DNA of 64,000 nt. Origin: JBMNKL01 sp050952225 (GTDB lineage Bacteria > Bacillota > Clostridia > Acetivibrionales > DTU013). The position numbers were made by a program, and so were the translations under genes. The stretch covers positions 62,001-126,000 of the forward strand of contig JBMNKL010000001.1 of assembly GCA_050952225.1 (NCBI GenBank), written 5' to 3'. Of the stretch, positions 26,087-34,904 are shown in pieces (the stretch's first letter is position 1; every line of letters begins with the position of its first letter). The notes under the pieces were generated by a model, which ran no database searches, was not told the origin of the DNA, and saw only the letters and a program-made list of their open reading frames with translations.

Positions 26087-27142
26087 TCAACCCTCTTGTC
26101 TTCCTTTCACCAGTTTCACCGCTTCGGTGAAGATGTCCTCGGCAGTTGGATAATAAGCCTTTTCCAGCACATCGCTGGTGGGTGTGGGCGTATCCGGGCA
26201 GCACACCCGTTTGACAGGCTTCTTCAGGTGGTGGAATGCTTTTTCGGCCGCAACAGCGGCTATTTCCGAAGCTGCGCTGCCCGTTTTGCAACCGGTGTCG
26301 GCAATAAGAAGCCTCCCGGTCTTTGCGACAGATTCAACCAGGATTTTTTCATCCAGCGGTTTCAAAGTCCTTGGGTCTATAACTTCGGCGGATACGCCCG
26401 AATCCTCCAGCTTTTCGGCAGCCTTCAGCGCCTCCACGAGCATGTAGGACACGGCTACTATGGTGATGTCTTCTCCTTTACGCCGGATGACTCCTTTGCC
26501 GATAGGAATGGAATAGAGTTCTTCGGGAACATGCCCCGTTGTCTTGTGCAGCCACCGGTGCTCCACGAACAGGACCGGGCTGTTGTCGATAATGGCGGAT
26601 ACCATCAGCCCCTTGGCGTCGTAAGGAGTGGCAGGGGAGACAATTTTGAGGCCGGGAACGTTCATCAGCATTCCCTGGATACACTGGGAGTGCTGCGCAC
26701 CGGACCCCCATCCCCTTGCACTGATGGTTCTTACCACCAGGGGAACCTTTACCTTCCCGCCGAACATATAGCACCACTTGGATGCGTGGTTTACCAATTG
26801 GTCCAGCGAAAGCAGAAGGAAATCCATCCGCGCATGAATGAAAATGGGTCTCAGGCCTGCCATGGCAGCCCCGGCTGCTATCCCTGTCAGCGAGTTTTCC
26901 GATATCGGTGTATCGAACACCCTGTTTGCGCCATATTTCTCTTTCAATCCCCTGGTGGTTCCGAAAACACCGGCAACATCATCCACACCTTCACCCATTA
27001 TGAATACTCCCGGGTCCCTTGCAAGTGATTGATCGAAAGCCTCATGCAGCGCCTCCCTGTAAGTAAGTATACGATTGCCCGCGGAATCGTCCGTTATGAA
27101 GAAGTTATCTAGTTTTTCCACCTGGACTGTCGTCCATGGCAT
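26087..27142 (-). CDS. Thiamine-diphosphate E1-type transketolase, beta subunit
   Basis: A 351-residue homologue of the beta subunit of pyruvate/2-oxo-acid dehydrogenase E1. Family landmarks are TYREALHEAFDQSL, FIMGEGVDD, VFDTPISENSLTGIAAGAAMAGLRP (split), the cofactor-contacting Glu in TPISE, and HSQCIQGMLMNVPGLKIVSPATPYDAKG. It forms the active site with the alpha subunit encoded 27 bases upstream. No E2 acyltransferase or E3 dehydrogenase is nearby, so it probably transfers a two-carbon unit rather than making acyl-CoA. Comparable E1 pairs (AviB1/AviB2) are known from the branched-sugar part of avilamycin synthesis; that parallel is an inference here. Confidence 0.9.
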   Translation of the reverse strand: MPWTTVQVEKLDNFFITDDSAGNRILTYREALHEAFDQSLARDPGVFIMGEGVDDVAGVFGTTRGLKEKYGANRVFDTPISENSLTGIAAGAAMAGLRPIFIHARMDFLLLSLDQLVNHASKWCYMFGGKVKVPLVVRTISARGWGSGAQHSQCIQGMLMNVPGLKIVSPATPYDAKGLMVSAIIDNSPVLFVEHRWLHKTTGHVPEELYSIPIGKGVIRRKGEDITIVAVSYMLVEALKAAEKLEDSGVSAEVIDPRTLKPLDEKILVESVAKTGRLLIADTGCKTGSAASEIAAVAAEKAFHHLKKPVKRVCCPDTPTPTSDVLEKAYYPTAEDIFTEAVKLVKGRQEG

Positions 27143-27169
27143 AAAAACCCTCCTTTTTCAATTCTCTTT

Positions 27170-28135
27170 TCAGTCTGCGTATACAAAATCCAGGAGCTCA
27201 TCAGTCGAAGGTTTTGAGGAGTTTTGCGCAAAGCGAAATGCTTCTTCTATCAAAACGTTTATCTCACGGTCTATGCTCCTCACAAGCTCATCGGTCAGAA
27301 TTCCCTTGTCTCTAAGAAATTCCGAGAACCGTTTTATGGGACATCTCGAAATCCAATGGTTATATTCCTCCTTCGGCCTATAGCCGTCCCCTACATCGTC
27401 CACCGTCCCGACATGGCCTTTCCATCTGTAAGTCAGGCACTCAATCAGCGTGGGGCCCTCGCCGTTGCGGCACCTGGCAATGGCTTCTCCGGCATAATCG
27501 GAAACTTGGATCAGGTCATTTCCGTCAATTTTAAAACCCGGCATTCCATAGTTCCTCCCCCATTTGTATATGTTGTCGCCCGCCTGTCTTGCCGACTGGT
27601 GCGAATTAATAGCGTAGAAATTGTTTTCGCATACATATACTGCCGGCAGCTTTTTCACAGAAGCAAAGTTCAGGCTTTCATGGAACGTACCTTCGTCGGC
27701 GGCGCCATCGCCAAAAAATACTACGGTTACCCTGCCGTTATTAAGAAGCTTGGATGCCAGCGCCGTTCCTGTCCCAAGCGGGATATTTCCGCCAACAATG
27801 GCGGAAGAGCCAAGTATCCCCACGTCCGGGGCGACAAGATGCATTGACCCGCCCCTGCCGTACGCACATCCGGTTTTTCTGAGATACAATTCGGCAATCA
27901 TTTTTTTAATGTCCCCGCCTTTTGCAATATATTGCGCATGGCTTCGATGGGTGCCGAAAATGTAATCATCCTTTTGAAGGTGCATGCAAACGCCGACTGA
28001 CACAGCTTCCTGCCCGATGGACAGATGAATCGGCGTTTTGATTTCATCATACTTGTATTCATCATTGATTCTTTGCTCAATCAGGCGGATGAGCCGCATG
28101 GTTTTATATGCTTCAATCCATTTGCTTTTTTCCAT
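27170..28135 (-). CDS. Thiamine-diphosphate E1-type dehydrogenase, alpha subunit
   Basis: A 321-residue E1 alpha homologue carrying the thiamine-diphosphate motif: GDGAADEGTFHESLNFAS followed 13 residues on by ENN. Other landmarks are GGSMHLVAPDVGILGSSAIVG, YAINSHQSARQ and the decarboxylating-site region HRSHAQYIAKG. It pairs with the beta subunit just downstream. AGAGGCG precedes the ATG. It stands between two genes of glycan type, paralogue 4 upstream and the epimerase downstream, which argues for a role in sugar rather than central metabolism. Confidence 0.9.
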   Translation of the reverse strand: MEKSKWIEAYKTMRLIRLIEQRINDEYKYDEIKTPIHLSIGQEAVSVGVCMHLQKDDYIFGTHRSHAQYIAKGGDIKKMIAELYLRKTGCAYGRGGSMHLVAPDVGILGSSAIVGGNIPLGTGTALASKLLNNGRVTVVFFGDGAADEGTFHESLNFASVKKLPAVYVCENNFYAINSHQSARQAGDNIYKWGRNYGMPGFKIDGNDLIQVSDYAGEAIARCRNGEGPTLIECLTYRWKGHVGTVDDVGDGYRPKEEYNHWISRCPIKRFSEFLRDKGILTDELVRSIDREINVLIEEAFRFAQNSSKPSTDELLDFVYAD

Positions 28136-28154
28136 ATTTCATCGCCTCTTTCTG

Positions 28155-29090
28155 TTAATATAAAAGCTTGATCCTGTCATTCTTCCAATTCTTTAGTTCA
28201 CTGACGGCTGCCGATACGTTGGAATAACCGTTGCCGATAAAGAAGTCGCACCGTGCGGCAAGCCATGTGTCCCGGATGATTTCAAAACCTTTCAGCTTGT
28301 TATCCCGGTATTCCTGGAAATGAATTCCCTCCCCGTCACTGTGGACCCTTCCGCACTCGGTATGGATTAAAAGGCCGCCATACATTTCTTTGTACTCTTC
28401 CAGGATTTCAATGCTGTCGGTCATTAAAAATATCCGCATACCGGGGTTTGCCTTAAGAACCTTTTCTATTTCCGGTGCATACCGGCCGTTCAGCTCATTA
28501 AGATGCGGCACTTCAGCTATTTTATCGCTGCTTCGGATATGTACCGCCAAAAAAGAGGCGCCTTTCATATTATCATCGTAGAAAGTGTCGATAAGCTCCC
28601 GGGCCTCTTTTTGAAGGCGGATGTATTTGCGTAACAAATGGTAAAATAACTCCCTGCGGTTCAGCCCGTAGAACGGATGCCCTTCCGGTATCATGGGGAT
28701 AATCTTTTCCACATCGATATAGGCGTCCCGGACGCATACATCCGCATCGCACTCCGGCCAATGGTCAGTTTCCTGCCCGTCATCCCCGGCTGCCTGCGGA
28801 TCAGGAAGCAGGATATTCGTATTGTTCCACCGCGCAGGACAGAAGGATAAGCCTTCCTTCGCCAGGTCATACACATTGCAGTCTGATACCGGCTGAAAAA
28901 ACTGTTCGAACGCGTTTGAACCGTCGGAAGATGCGTACAGGCTGCCTTTACTCCAGTAAACCACAGGAACCCTTCGCAGGATTTCCGCGGCAAGCAGCTG
29001 GGTCAGGACATGGTGCATCTCGTTCCACAATCCGGCAGTTATTTCTCTTATCAGCAGAAACTTTGTTTTTTTCATCCGGTTACCACCCAT
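28155..29090 (-). CDS. Putative fucosyltransferase, FUT8/NodZ-like paralogue 4
   Basis: A 311-residue paralogue with a well kept first motif, SFLAVHIRSSDKIAEV, followed by MRIFLMTDSIEIL and TWLAARCDFFIGNGYSNVS. The N-terminal half has KFLLIREITAGLWNEMHHVL, RVPVVYWSKGSLYASSDGSNAFEQFFQPVS, in two stretches, as in the other three. With paralogue 2 it is the most likely to be catalytically active. It is separated from paralogues 1-3 by the epimerase and E1 genes, so the set did not arise only by local tandem duplication or was later split. ATG at 29090; an ATG at 29075 with GGTGG upstream is nearly as good. Confidence 0.73.
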   Translation of the reverse strand: MGGNRMKKTKFLLIREITAGLWNEMHHVLTQLLAAEILRRVPVVYWSKGSLYASSDGSNAFEQFFQPVSDCNVYDLAKEGLSFCPARWNNTNILLPDPQAAGDDGQETDHWPECDADVCVRDAYIDVEKIIPMIPEGHPFYGLNRRELFYHLLRKYIRLQKEARELIDTFYDDNMKGASFLAVHIRSSDKIAEVPHLNELNGRYAPEIEKVLKANPGMRIFLMTDSIEILEEYKEMYGGLLIHTECGRVHSDGEGIHFQEYRDNKLKGFEIIRDTWLAARCDFFIGNGYSNVSAAVSELKNWKNDRIKLLY

Positions 29091-29102
29091 ATGACCTTGT
29101 TC

Positions 29103-30176
29103 TCAAAGGAGATCTCCATAGCCTTGCTGCTTTAATTTATCCACAAGGATTTTCACCTTCTGGGATTTGTTCCTGGGGCAAACCAGCACTTCGTCTTTTG
29201 TGCCGACCACAATCATGTTGTCAATGTCTATCGTGCAGATGGCACTGTCTTTCCCGTAAATAACGGAATTTGTCGTGTTTATTCCGATATGGCGCCCTTT
29301 TACCCGGTTGCCTTCGGAATCCTGTTCCAGGGTTTTGGCCAGGGCATCAATGCTGCCGATGTCATCCCAGTCAAAGGACGCCCTTACGGCATACAGCGAA
29401 GAAGCACATTTTTCAAGCACGCCATTGTCAAAGGAAATGCCTTGAATATCGCGGTAGGCTTTCTCAATGAGTAAGGCTGCGTCTTCCTCCTCTTTTTCCA
29501 ATGCATCCGAAAGCTTGTGGAAATGATCGGGAATGTATTCCTGTATATTTCGCATAAAGGCGTCCATTGTGCCGGCCACGATCCCGCAGTTCCACAGGTA
29601 GTCGTCCGAACTGACAAGCTCCTGGGCCAGTTCCGGGGGCGGTTTCTCTATAAAATTCAAGACATGTGATGTTTTCGCGCCGGCACTTGTTACAGGTTCA
29701 ACATGGATATAGCCATAACCTGTCGCAGGGTAGGCCGGTTTTACTCCGATAACGACAAGCCCGTTGGTCCGTTCGGCGGTTTCGAATGCCAATTGCAAAG
29801 CTTCCACATAGCTTTCTATATCTTTTACGTATCCGTCCGCCGGTACAAAGCACAGGACACCTTCCTTATGCTTTTTCCGCAGTAAAAACGTTGCATAGGC
29901 AATGCAAGCTGCAGTATTTTTCCTGTCCGGTTCCGACAGGATATTCTCCTCAGGGATATAACAGCCTGCCGTCTTTTTTGTAATATCCGACAAAAGCCGG
30001 TTCGTTATAATAAAACATTGCTCAGGTTTAACAACCTTGCACAGGCGTTTAATGGTCTGAACCAGCATGGAACTGTCACCGTCCACAGGAATGAACTGCT
30101 TCGGGCTGGCTTCCTTTGAAAGGGGCCAAAGCCTCGTCCCCGAACCGCCTGCCATGAGTACGGCATATTTTTGCAT
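29103..30176 (-). CDS. manC: Mannose-1-phosphate guanylyltransferase
   Basis: A 357-residue nucleotidyltransferase that makes GDP-mannose from GTP and mannose 1-phosphate. The signature YAVLMAGGSGTRLWPLSKEASPKQF (in two pieces, GGSGTRLWP and PKQF) is at the N-terminus, with FVPADGYVKD and FIEKPPPELA further on. It has only the transferase domain, without the C-terminal isomerase domain of bifunctional ManC/AlgA. The ATG at 30176 has GGAG and fits the family N-terminus (MQKYAVLMAGG); a TTG at 30197 is an alternative. It is the first gene of the minus-strand glycan operon and feeds Gmd and Fcl. Confidence 0.94.
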   Translation of the reverse strand: MQKYAVLMAGGSGTRLWPLSKEASPKQFIPVDGDSSMLVQTIKRLCKVVKPEQCFIITNRLLSDITKKTAGCYIPEENILSEPDRKNTAACIAYATFLLRKKHKEGVLCFVPADGYVKDIESYVEALQLAFETAERTNGLVVIGVKPAYPATGYGYIHVEPVTSAGAKTSHVLNFIEKPPPELAQELVSSDDYLWNCGIVAGTMDAFMRNIQEYIPDHFHKLSDALEKEEEDAALLIEKAYRDIQGISFDNGVLEKCASSLYAVRASFDWDDIGSIDALAKTLEQDSEGNRVKGRHIGINTTNSVIYGKDSAICTIDIDNMIVVGTKDEVLVCPRNKSQKVKILVDKLKQQGYGDLL

Positions 30177-30475
30177 GTTACTGCACTCCTCAATCAATAC
30201 ATTTCTTCAGTCGCAGGATTTATCACCGGTGTACCGGCGCATATCCACGTACAATAAAGGGCACAAACCATATTTCATATTATGTAAATTGAGTCAATAA
30301 AGTTACAGCAAAGAACTTCTTTATATCCGGCAAAGCCTTGATATATGGCAATTAAAGTCAAGGCCTCAGCCGAAGCAGGCGATGAATTTTCTATAAGTCG
30401 TAAATATCTGCAACATGAACGGTAGTAATTTATAATAAGAATTTCCAAAATGAGATGCCAGGCGATGAGAAAACC

Positions 30476-30520
30476 GCGAAAAAACCCTCAGACGGTGCGG
30501 CTGAAAAGCCGCACCGTCTG
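30476..30520 (-). terminator. Strong rho-independent terminator
   Basis: A perfect 14-base-pair stem (CAGACGGTGCGGCT with its complement) closes on a 4-base loop and, on the minus strand, is followed by GAGGGTTTTTT. It ends the Met-rich protein transcript and isolates it from the glycan operon. The rest of the 30177-30475 gap should contain the manC promoter; I saw TTGACT with a weak -10 near 30270-30300 only. Confidence 0.88.
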
Positions 30521-30544
30521 CTATGAAGCTAAAACTGCATTTTG

Positions 30545-31009
30545 TTAATACATGCCGCCCATCGGGAAATACGGGTTGTTTACGGAAGATGGCATCATGC
30601 CCGTTTCCGGAAGCATATTCATCCCGGTATTTCCGACGCCGGGCATCATGCCCATATTCCCCGTCACAGGACCAATATTCCCCGGCATTGGGCCGACCCC
30701 GGGGAACATCATATTATTCATCATTCCCATATTCATTGGAAATTGACTATGCATCATCGGACACTGCATATTCATGAGATAAGGACAGCAGATAATTGGC
30801 GCCTGGCCTGCCATGGACGGCATGACGCCCGACGGGCCGGGCTGTACCGGCAAAACGTTTGCCTCTGCCTGTACCGGGAATGTGTCTTTAATATCCTTTG
30901 CCGGCAGAATACCTGGAACGGCTTGCATATGCTGCATGGCGCCCACCTTTGGCATCGTTCCCGCCGGCTCTGTGACAGCTTTATCCTTTATTTTAATTTC
31001 TTCCTTCAT
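30545..31009 (-). CDS. Methionine/proline/glycine-rich low-complexity protein
   Basis: A 154-residue protein of unknown function. After a charged N-terminus (MKEEIKIKDKAVTEPAG) it is made of short Met-, Pro-, Gly- and Asn-rich phrases such as MNMGMMNNMMFPGVGPMPGN and MMPGVGNTGMN, with a central CCPYLMNMQCPMM containing three cysteines. No signal peptide or membrane helix. Such composition is common in spore coat and exosporium proteins, so a coat role is a reasonable guess, not a finding. It is a single-gene transcript with GGAGG before the ATG and its own strong terminator, and lies directly beside the glycan operon. Confidence 0.75.
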   Translation of the reverse strand: MKEEIKIKDKAVTEPAGTMPKVGAMQHMQAVPGILPAKDIKDTFPVQAEANVLPVQPGPSGVMPSMAGQAPIICCPYLMNMQCPMMHSQFPMNMGMMNNMMFPGVGPMPGNIGPVTGNMGMMPGVGNTGMNMLPETGMMPSSVNNPYFPMGGMY

Positions 31010-31118
31010 ATAATGATTCCTCCGGCTTAAGTCAGGATATGATCATTTCGCTGCTTCATTATCATTATATGAAAGGCAGGGCACTATGTGATAAATTTTT
31101 ATGTTAAGACGTTTTTGC

Positions 31119-31817
31119 TCAAATATTTAGCGCGGAAATTACAAAATCCTTTTTCGCACCCGAATAATCAATCCTGATATATATTTCGTTTTCCCCCCCG
31201 GAAAACCGCGATGATTTGTCATCAACACCCTCGGCGAGCCTGACGTCCAGCTTGACAGCCAGGTAAATTTCCCCGTTTCCCGCCCCTCTTAGCTTATCTA
31301 CTTTTATATCCGTGATTGACACTTTTTTTAGGGTGTCTATCATGCTTTCGATATAGGCATCGAGAGAAACAGGCCTGTCCTTTGCGGGCACGCTTCCGTA
31401 TTCCAACTCGTAAGCTTCCTCAAAATTGCCATGGTTCAAAGCTTCTGCCCATTTGACCACAGGTTGTGAAATAACGTCAATATTTACATGCTGCTTTACG
31501 GCATTGATAAAATTTATTCTTTCCCTCAGTTCCTCTTCCTTTTCGTCTAGATCTGCAATTAACTCGCTTTTTTCGTCTTCAAGCTGCCTTTTTTCGTTTT
31601 TCAGCCGGTCAATCTGCTCGGAGAGCCCGGAAACCTCATCTTCCAGCGCGTTTATCTCCCTTTTTTGGGCGCTTATACTGGCACTGTTGCTTGCATTTGT
31701 ATATTCCAGGTTTTTTATCTCCGCTATTTTGCTCTCCCTGTCCCATAACAAGTAGTTAAATGCAATGAAAAGAGCACCAATAAATACGAAGACCATCACA
31801 AGGATAAACTTTTTCAT
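31119..31817 (-). CDS. Membrane-anchored coiled-coil protein of unknown function
   Basis: A protein of about 232 residues. Residues 1-22 (MKKFILVMVFVFIGALFIAF) form an N-terminal membrane anchor, residues about 30-105 a regular heptad coiled coil (LEDEVSGLSEQIDRLKNEKR), and the C-terminal 120 residues a globular alpha/beta domain that looks like the small NTF2-like domains found in clostridial secreted proteins (WAEALNHGNFEEAYEL). The globular part should lie outside the cell. The ATG at 31817 has GGTGG near it; a TTG at 31835 is in frame. It precedes TatD on the same strand in reverse order and has no functional link that I can see. Confidence 0.7.
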   Translation of the reverse strand: MKKFILVMVFVFIGALFIAFNYLLWDRESKIAEIKNLEYTNASNSASISAQKREINALEDEVSGLSEQIDRLKNEKRQLEDEKSELIADLDEKEEELRERINFINAVKQHVNIDVISQPVVKWAEALNHGNFEEAYELEYGSVPAKDRPVSLDAYIESMIDTLKKVSITDIKVDKLRGAGNGEIYLAVKLDVRLAEGVDDKSSRFSGGENEIYIRIDYSGAKKDFVISALNI

Positions 31818-31840
31818 AACACACCACCGGTTCAATCTTG

Positions 31841-32608
31841 TTATTTTATGCCGAAGAGCCTCTTTGCGTTGGAAGTAGTAATTTCTGCAATATGTTCAAA
31901 GGACTGTCCCCTTATTTCCGCCAATTTTTCTGCAATAAGCCTGACATTGGCCGATTCGTTCCTTTTGCCCCTGTGAGGTTCCGGTGAAAGATATGGCGAA
32001 TCGGTTTCTATCAGCAGCCTGTCATCAGGAACATACCGGGCGACTTCCGGCAATTTTTTCGCATTTTTAAACGTAACCGGTCCTGCAAATGAAATGTAAA
32101 ATCCAAGGTTCATCATTTCCCGTGCAGTCTCTTTGCTTCCTGAAAAGCAGTGCATCACGCCGCCCACCTCGTTTGCCTTTTCGCTTTTGAGAATGTTTAG
32201 CGTATCTTCATGGGCATCCCTGCTATGAACTATAATCGGTAGTTTTACCGACCTTGCCAGCGATATTTGCTTGGCAAACCAGATTTTTTGCACTTCACGG
32301 GGAGAATTTTCATAATAATAATCCAGCCCTGTCTCACCGATTGCCACTACCTCAGGGTAGGACGCCAGTTCGGTCAGGGCTGACATTATATTATTGTTCA
32401 GGTCTATAACATTGTGAGGATGCACGCCTACGGCTGCATAAAAAATGTCATTATTTTGGGCAAGCGTTATGTTTTCTATCGATGAGGCAATATCGGAAGA
32501 TACAGCAATTATATATCTGACCCCGTTTTGCTTCGCATTTTCGACAGACTTCATCCGGTCAGAGTCAAATAGTGCGTCGTTATAGTGGGCATGTGTGTCA
32601 AAAAGCAT
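31841..32608 (-). CDS. TatD-family metal-dependent hydrolase (DNase)
   Basis: A 255-residue TIM-barrel amidohydrolase-type nuclease. Metal ligands are visible in FDTHAHYND, AIGETGLDYYYE, LPIIVHSRDAHEDTLNIL, GGVMHCFSG and LIETDSPYLSPEPHRGKRN. TatD proteins act on DNA 3' ends or related substrates and are commonly found next to metG in Firmicutes, as here. GAGGTG precedes the ATG. Confidence 0.95.
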   Translation of the reverse strand: MLFDTHAHYNDALFDSDRMKSVENAKQNGVRYIIAVSSDIASSIENITLAQNNDIFYAAVGVHPHNVIDLNNNIMSALTELASYPEVVAIGETGLDYYYENSPREVQKIWFAKQISLARSVKLPIIVHSRDAHEDTLNILKSEKANEVGGVMHCFSGSKETAREMMNLGFYISFAGPVTFKNAKKLPEVARYVPDDRLLIETDSPYLSPEPHRGKRNESANVRLIAEKLAEIRGQSFEHIAEITTSNAKRLFGIK

Positions 32609-32664
32609 GATTCACCTCACGAATACTCTCTCAAGGCTGAATTTAAAGGCTCTTTAAGCTTAAA

Positions 32665-32695
32665 GCACCCGATTTTGAGAAAAACAACCGGGTGC
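32665..32695 (-). terminator. Possible terminator after metG
   Basis: Arms GCACCCG and CGGGTGC enclose a 17-base loop, followed on the minus strand by TTTAAGCTTAAAG. The T-run is short, so termination may be partial. Confidence 0.5.
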
Positions 32696-32758
32696 AGTTA
32701 TTAATACAATTATATATGATAATTATAATCGCTGCAACAAATACAAGGGAGCCCCGCT

Positions 32759-34768
32759 TTACGTGACCTTGGATCCGCTGCCGACAGGGCCGTCAACCGT
32801 CAGTACCGCCAGCTTGTCGCCATCGGCCGCGGCGAGTATCATGCCTTGCGATTCTATGCCTTTAAGCCTGGCAGGTTTCAGGTTGGCTACGATTACCACC
32901 AATTTGCCAATCAGGCTTTCCGGCTGGTAATGTTTTGCTATGCCCGCAACAACCTGCCTTTTTTCGCTCCCCACTTCCAGGGACAGTTTTAGCAGTTTTT
33001 CCGAACCTTCCACTTTTTCAGCTTCCAATACCTTCGCTACGCGAAGATCCAGCCTGGCAAAGTCATCAATCGTTATCAGCCCGGAAACCCCGTCCTTGCA
33101 AACATCACCGCGATCGGCGGCCGTCTTTTTACCGCCTTCCGGCTTCGTGCCGCCGGCCGCGCGTTTATCCGCGGCATCCCGCCCGTTAGCCGAAAGTCCG
33201 GTCAGGCTCTCGAGTTCCTTCATTTCCTTCTCTATGTCGATCCTCGGAAACAGTACATCGCCCCTGTTGACTTTGGCGCCCGCCGGATAAATGCCCCATT
33301 TTTTTGAATTGTCCCACTCAAGCGCGCCCGTGTCGGATATGCCGAGCTGATAAAGGATTTTACCCGGTGTCTCGGGCATGAAAGGCTGTATGAGTATCGA
33401 CACGATACGCAGGCTCTCGGCCAGGTTGTATAAAACAGCGGCAAGCCTTGGCTTGTTTTCGTCGGACTTCGCCAATATCCACGGCATGGTTTCATCTATG
33501 TATTTATTTGCCCTTGAAATAGCTTTCCATATTTCAGTAAGCGCCGCACTGAATTGGAACTTGTCCATAAGCTCTTCCACTTTACCGGGCAGCTGTCCGA
33601 AAACCGATTTCAGGTCGTCGTCGAATTCGCCCCCGGTGCGCTTATCGGGAAGCACGCCGCCGAAATACCTGTCAATCATGGCAACGGTCCTGCTGACAAG
33701 GTTGCCCAGGTCATTGGCAAGGTCGGAATTTATTCTCTGGATCAGGGCTTCGTTTGAGAATACGCCGTCAGCTCCAAAAGGCACTTCCCTGAGCAGAAAA
33801 TACCTGACAGCGTCCAGGCCGTATTTATTGACTAAAATAACGGGATCGACCACGTTACCCTTGGATTTTGACATTTTGCCGCCTTCCAGCAGCAGCCAGC
33901 CGTGTCCGAACACCTGCCTGGGCAGCGGTTCGCCAAGAGCCATCAGCATGGCTGGCCATATGATGGTATGGAAACGCACGATCTCCTTCCCGACCAGGTG
34001 AACATCAGCCGGCCAGTATTTTTTATACGCGGAATCATCATCCGAGTTGTAGCCTAAAGCAGTTATATAGTTGGACAGCGCGTCAATCCAGACATATATC
34101 ACGTGCTTATCGTCAAATGTAACAGGAATGCCCCAATTAAAAGATGTCCTCGATACACACAGGTCCTCCAGCCCCGGCTTTAAAAAATTATTCAGCATTT
34201 CGTTCTGCCTGGACACGGGTTGTATAAACCCGGGATTTTCCTCTATATGCTTAATCAGCCTGTCCTGGTACTTTGAAAGCCTGAAAAAATAGCTTTCCTC
34301 CTTGGTTAACTCCACATCCCTGCCACAGTCGGGACATTTACCGTCAACAAGCTGGGTCTCAGTCCAGAAAGACTCGCACGGAGTGCAGTACCAGCCTTCA
34401 TATTCGCTTTTGTATATGTCACCGGAATCATACAACTTTTTGAATATCTTCTGTACGGCTTGTTCATGATACTTGTCGGTTGTCCTGATAAACCTGTCGT
34501 TGGTTATCTTCATAAGCTTCCAGAGCTCTTTTATGCCGTCCACTATTTTGTCCACGTACTCTTTCGGCGTTTTCCCCGCTTCTTCTGCTTTTCTTTGTAT
34601 CTTCTGGCCATGCTCGTCCGTTCCGGTAAGAAACATGACGTCATATCCCCTGAGCCTTTTATACCTGGCAATCGCATCAGCGGCGACCGTGCAGTACGAA
34701 TGTCCTATGTGAAGCTTGTCGCTCGGGTAATATATCGGGGTGGTAATATAAAAAGTTTTCTTCTCCAT
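32759..34768 (-). CDS. metG: Methionyl-tRNA synthetase
   Basis: A 669-residue class I synthetase charging tRNA-Met. HIGH motif: KLHIGHSYC; KMSKS motif: GGKMSKSKGNVVDP. The zinc knuckle keeps its four cysteines (CTPCESFW and KCPDC). The C-terminal 110 residues are a fused tRNA-binding OB domain (FARLDLRVAKVLEAEKV), joined by a Lys/Gly/Ala-rich linker. The frame is open back to 34921, but the ATG at 34768 follows GGAGGAATAAG and gives the family N-terminus MEKKTFYITTPIYYPSDKLH. The upstream gap (34769-35062) contains one copy of the dispersed structured repeat. Confidence 0.97.
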   Translation of the reverse strand: MEKKTFYITTPIYYPSDKLHIGHSYCTVAADAIARYKRLRGYDVMFLTGTDEHGQKIQRKAEEAGKTPKEYVDKIVDGIKELWKLMKITNDRFIRTTDKYHEQAVQKIFKKLYDSGDIYKSEYEGWYCTPCESFWTETQLVDGKCPDCGRDVELTKEESYFFRLSKYQDRLIKHIEENPGFIQPVSRQNEMLNNFLKPGLEDLCVSRTSFNWGIPVTFDDKHVIYVWIDALSNYITALGYNSDDDSAYKKYWPADVHLVGKEIVRFHTIIWPAMLMALGEPLPRQVFGHGWLLLEGGKMSKSKGNVVDPVILVNKYGLDAVRYFLLREVPFGADGVFSNEALIQRINSDLANDLGNLVSRTVAMIDRYFGGVLPDKRTGGEFDDDLKSVFGQLPGKVEELMDKFQFSAALTEIWKAISRANKYIDETMPWILAKSDENKPRLAAVLYNLAESLRIVSILIQPFMPETPGKILYQLGISDTGALEWDNSKKWGIYPAGAKVNRGDVLFPRIDIEKEMKELESLTGLSANGRDAADKRAAGGTKPEGGKKTAADRGDVCKDGVSGLITIDDFARLDLRVAKVLEAEKVEGSEKLLKLSLEVGSEKRQVVAGIAKHYQPESLIGKLVVIVANLKPARLKGIESQGMILAAADGDKLAVLTVDGPVGSGSKVT

Positions 34769-34904
34769 CTTATTCCTCCAACATATACTAAAAGCTTTTC
34801 TATTACTATACATTTTAACCGCTGTTTTTTCAAGATAAACTGCAAAAATCGGCGGATGTGAGGCTTGGGACAGGGAGACGAGGGTGGTGGAACAGGGGAA
34901 AAAT

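Noticed and set aside
26084..27028. Plus-strand open frame of 314 codons
   Set aside because: Antisense shadow of the E1 beta gene; composition rich in His, Gly and Cys as expected of a wrong frame.
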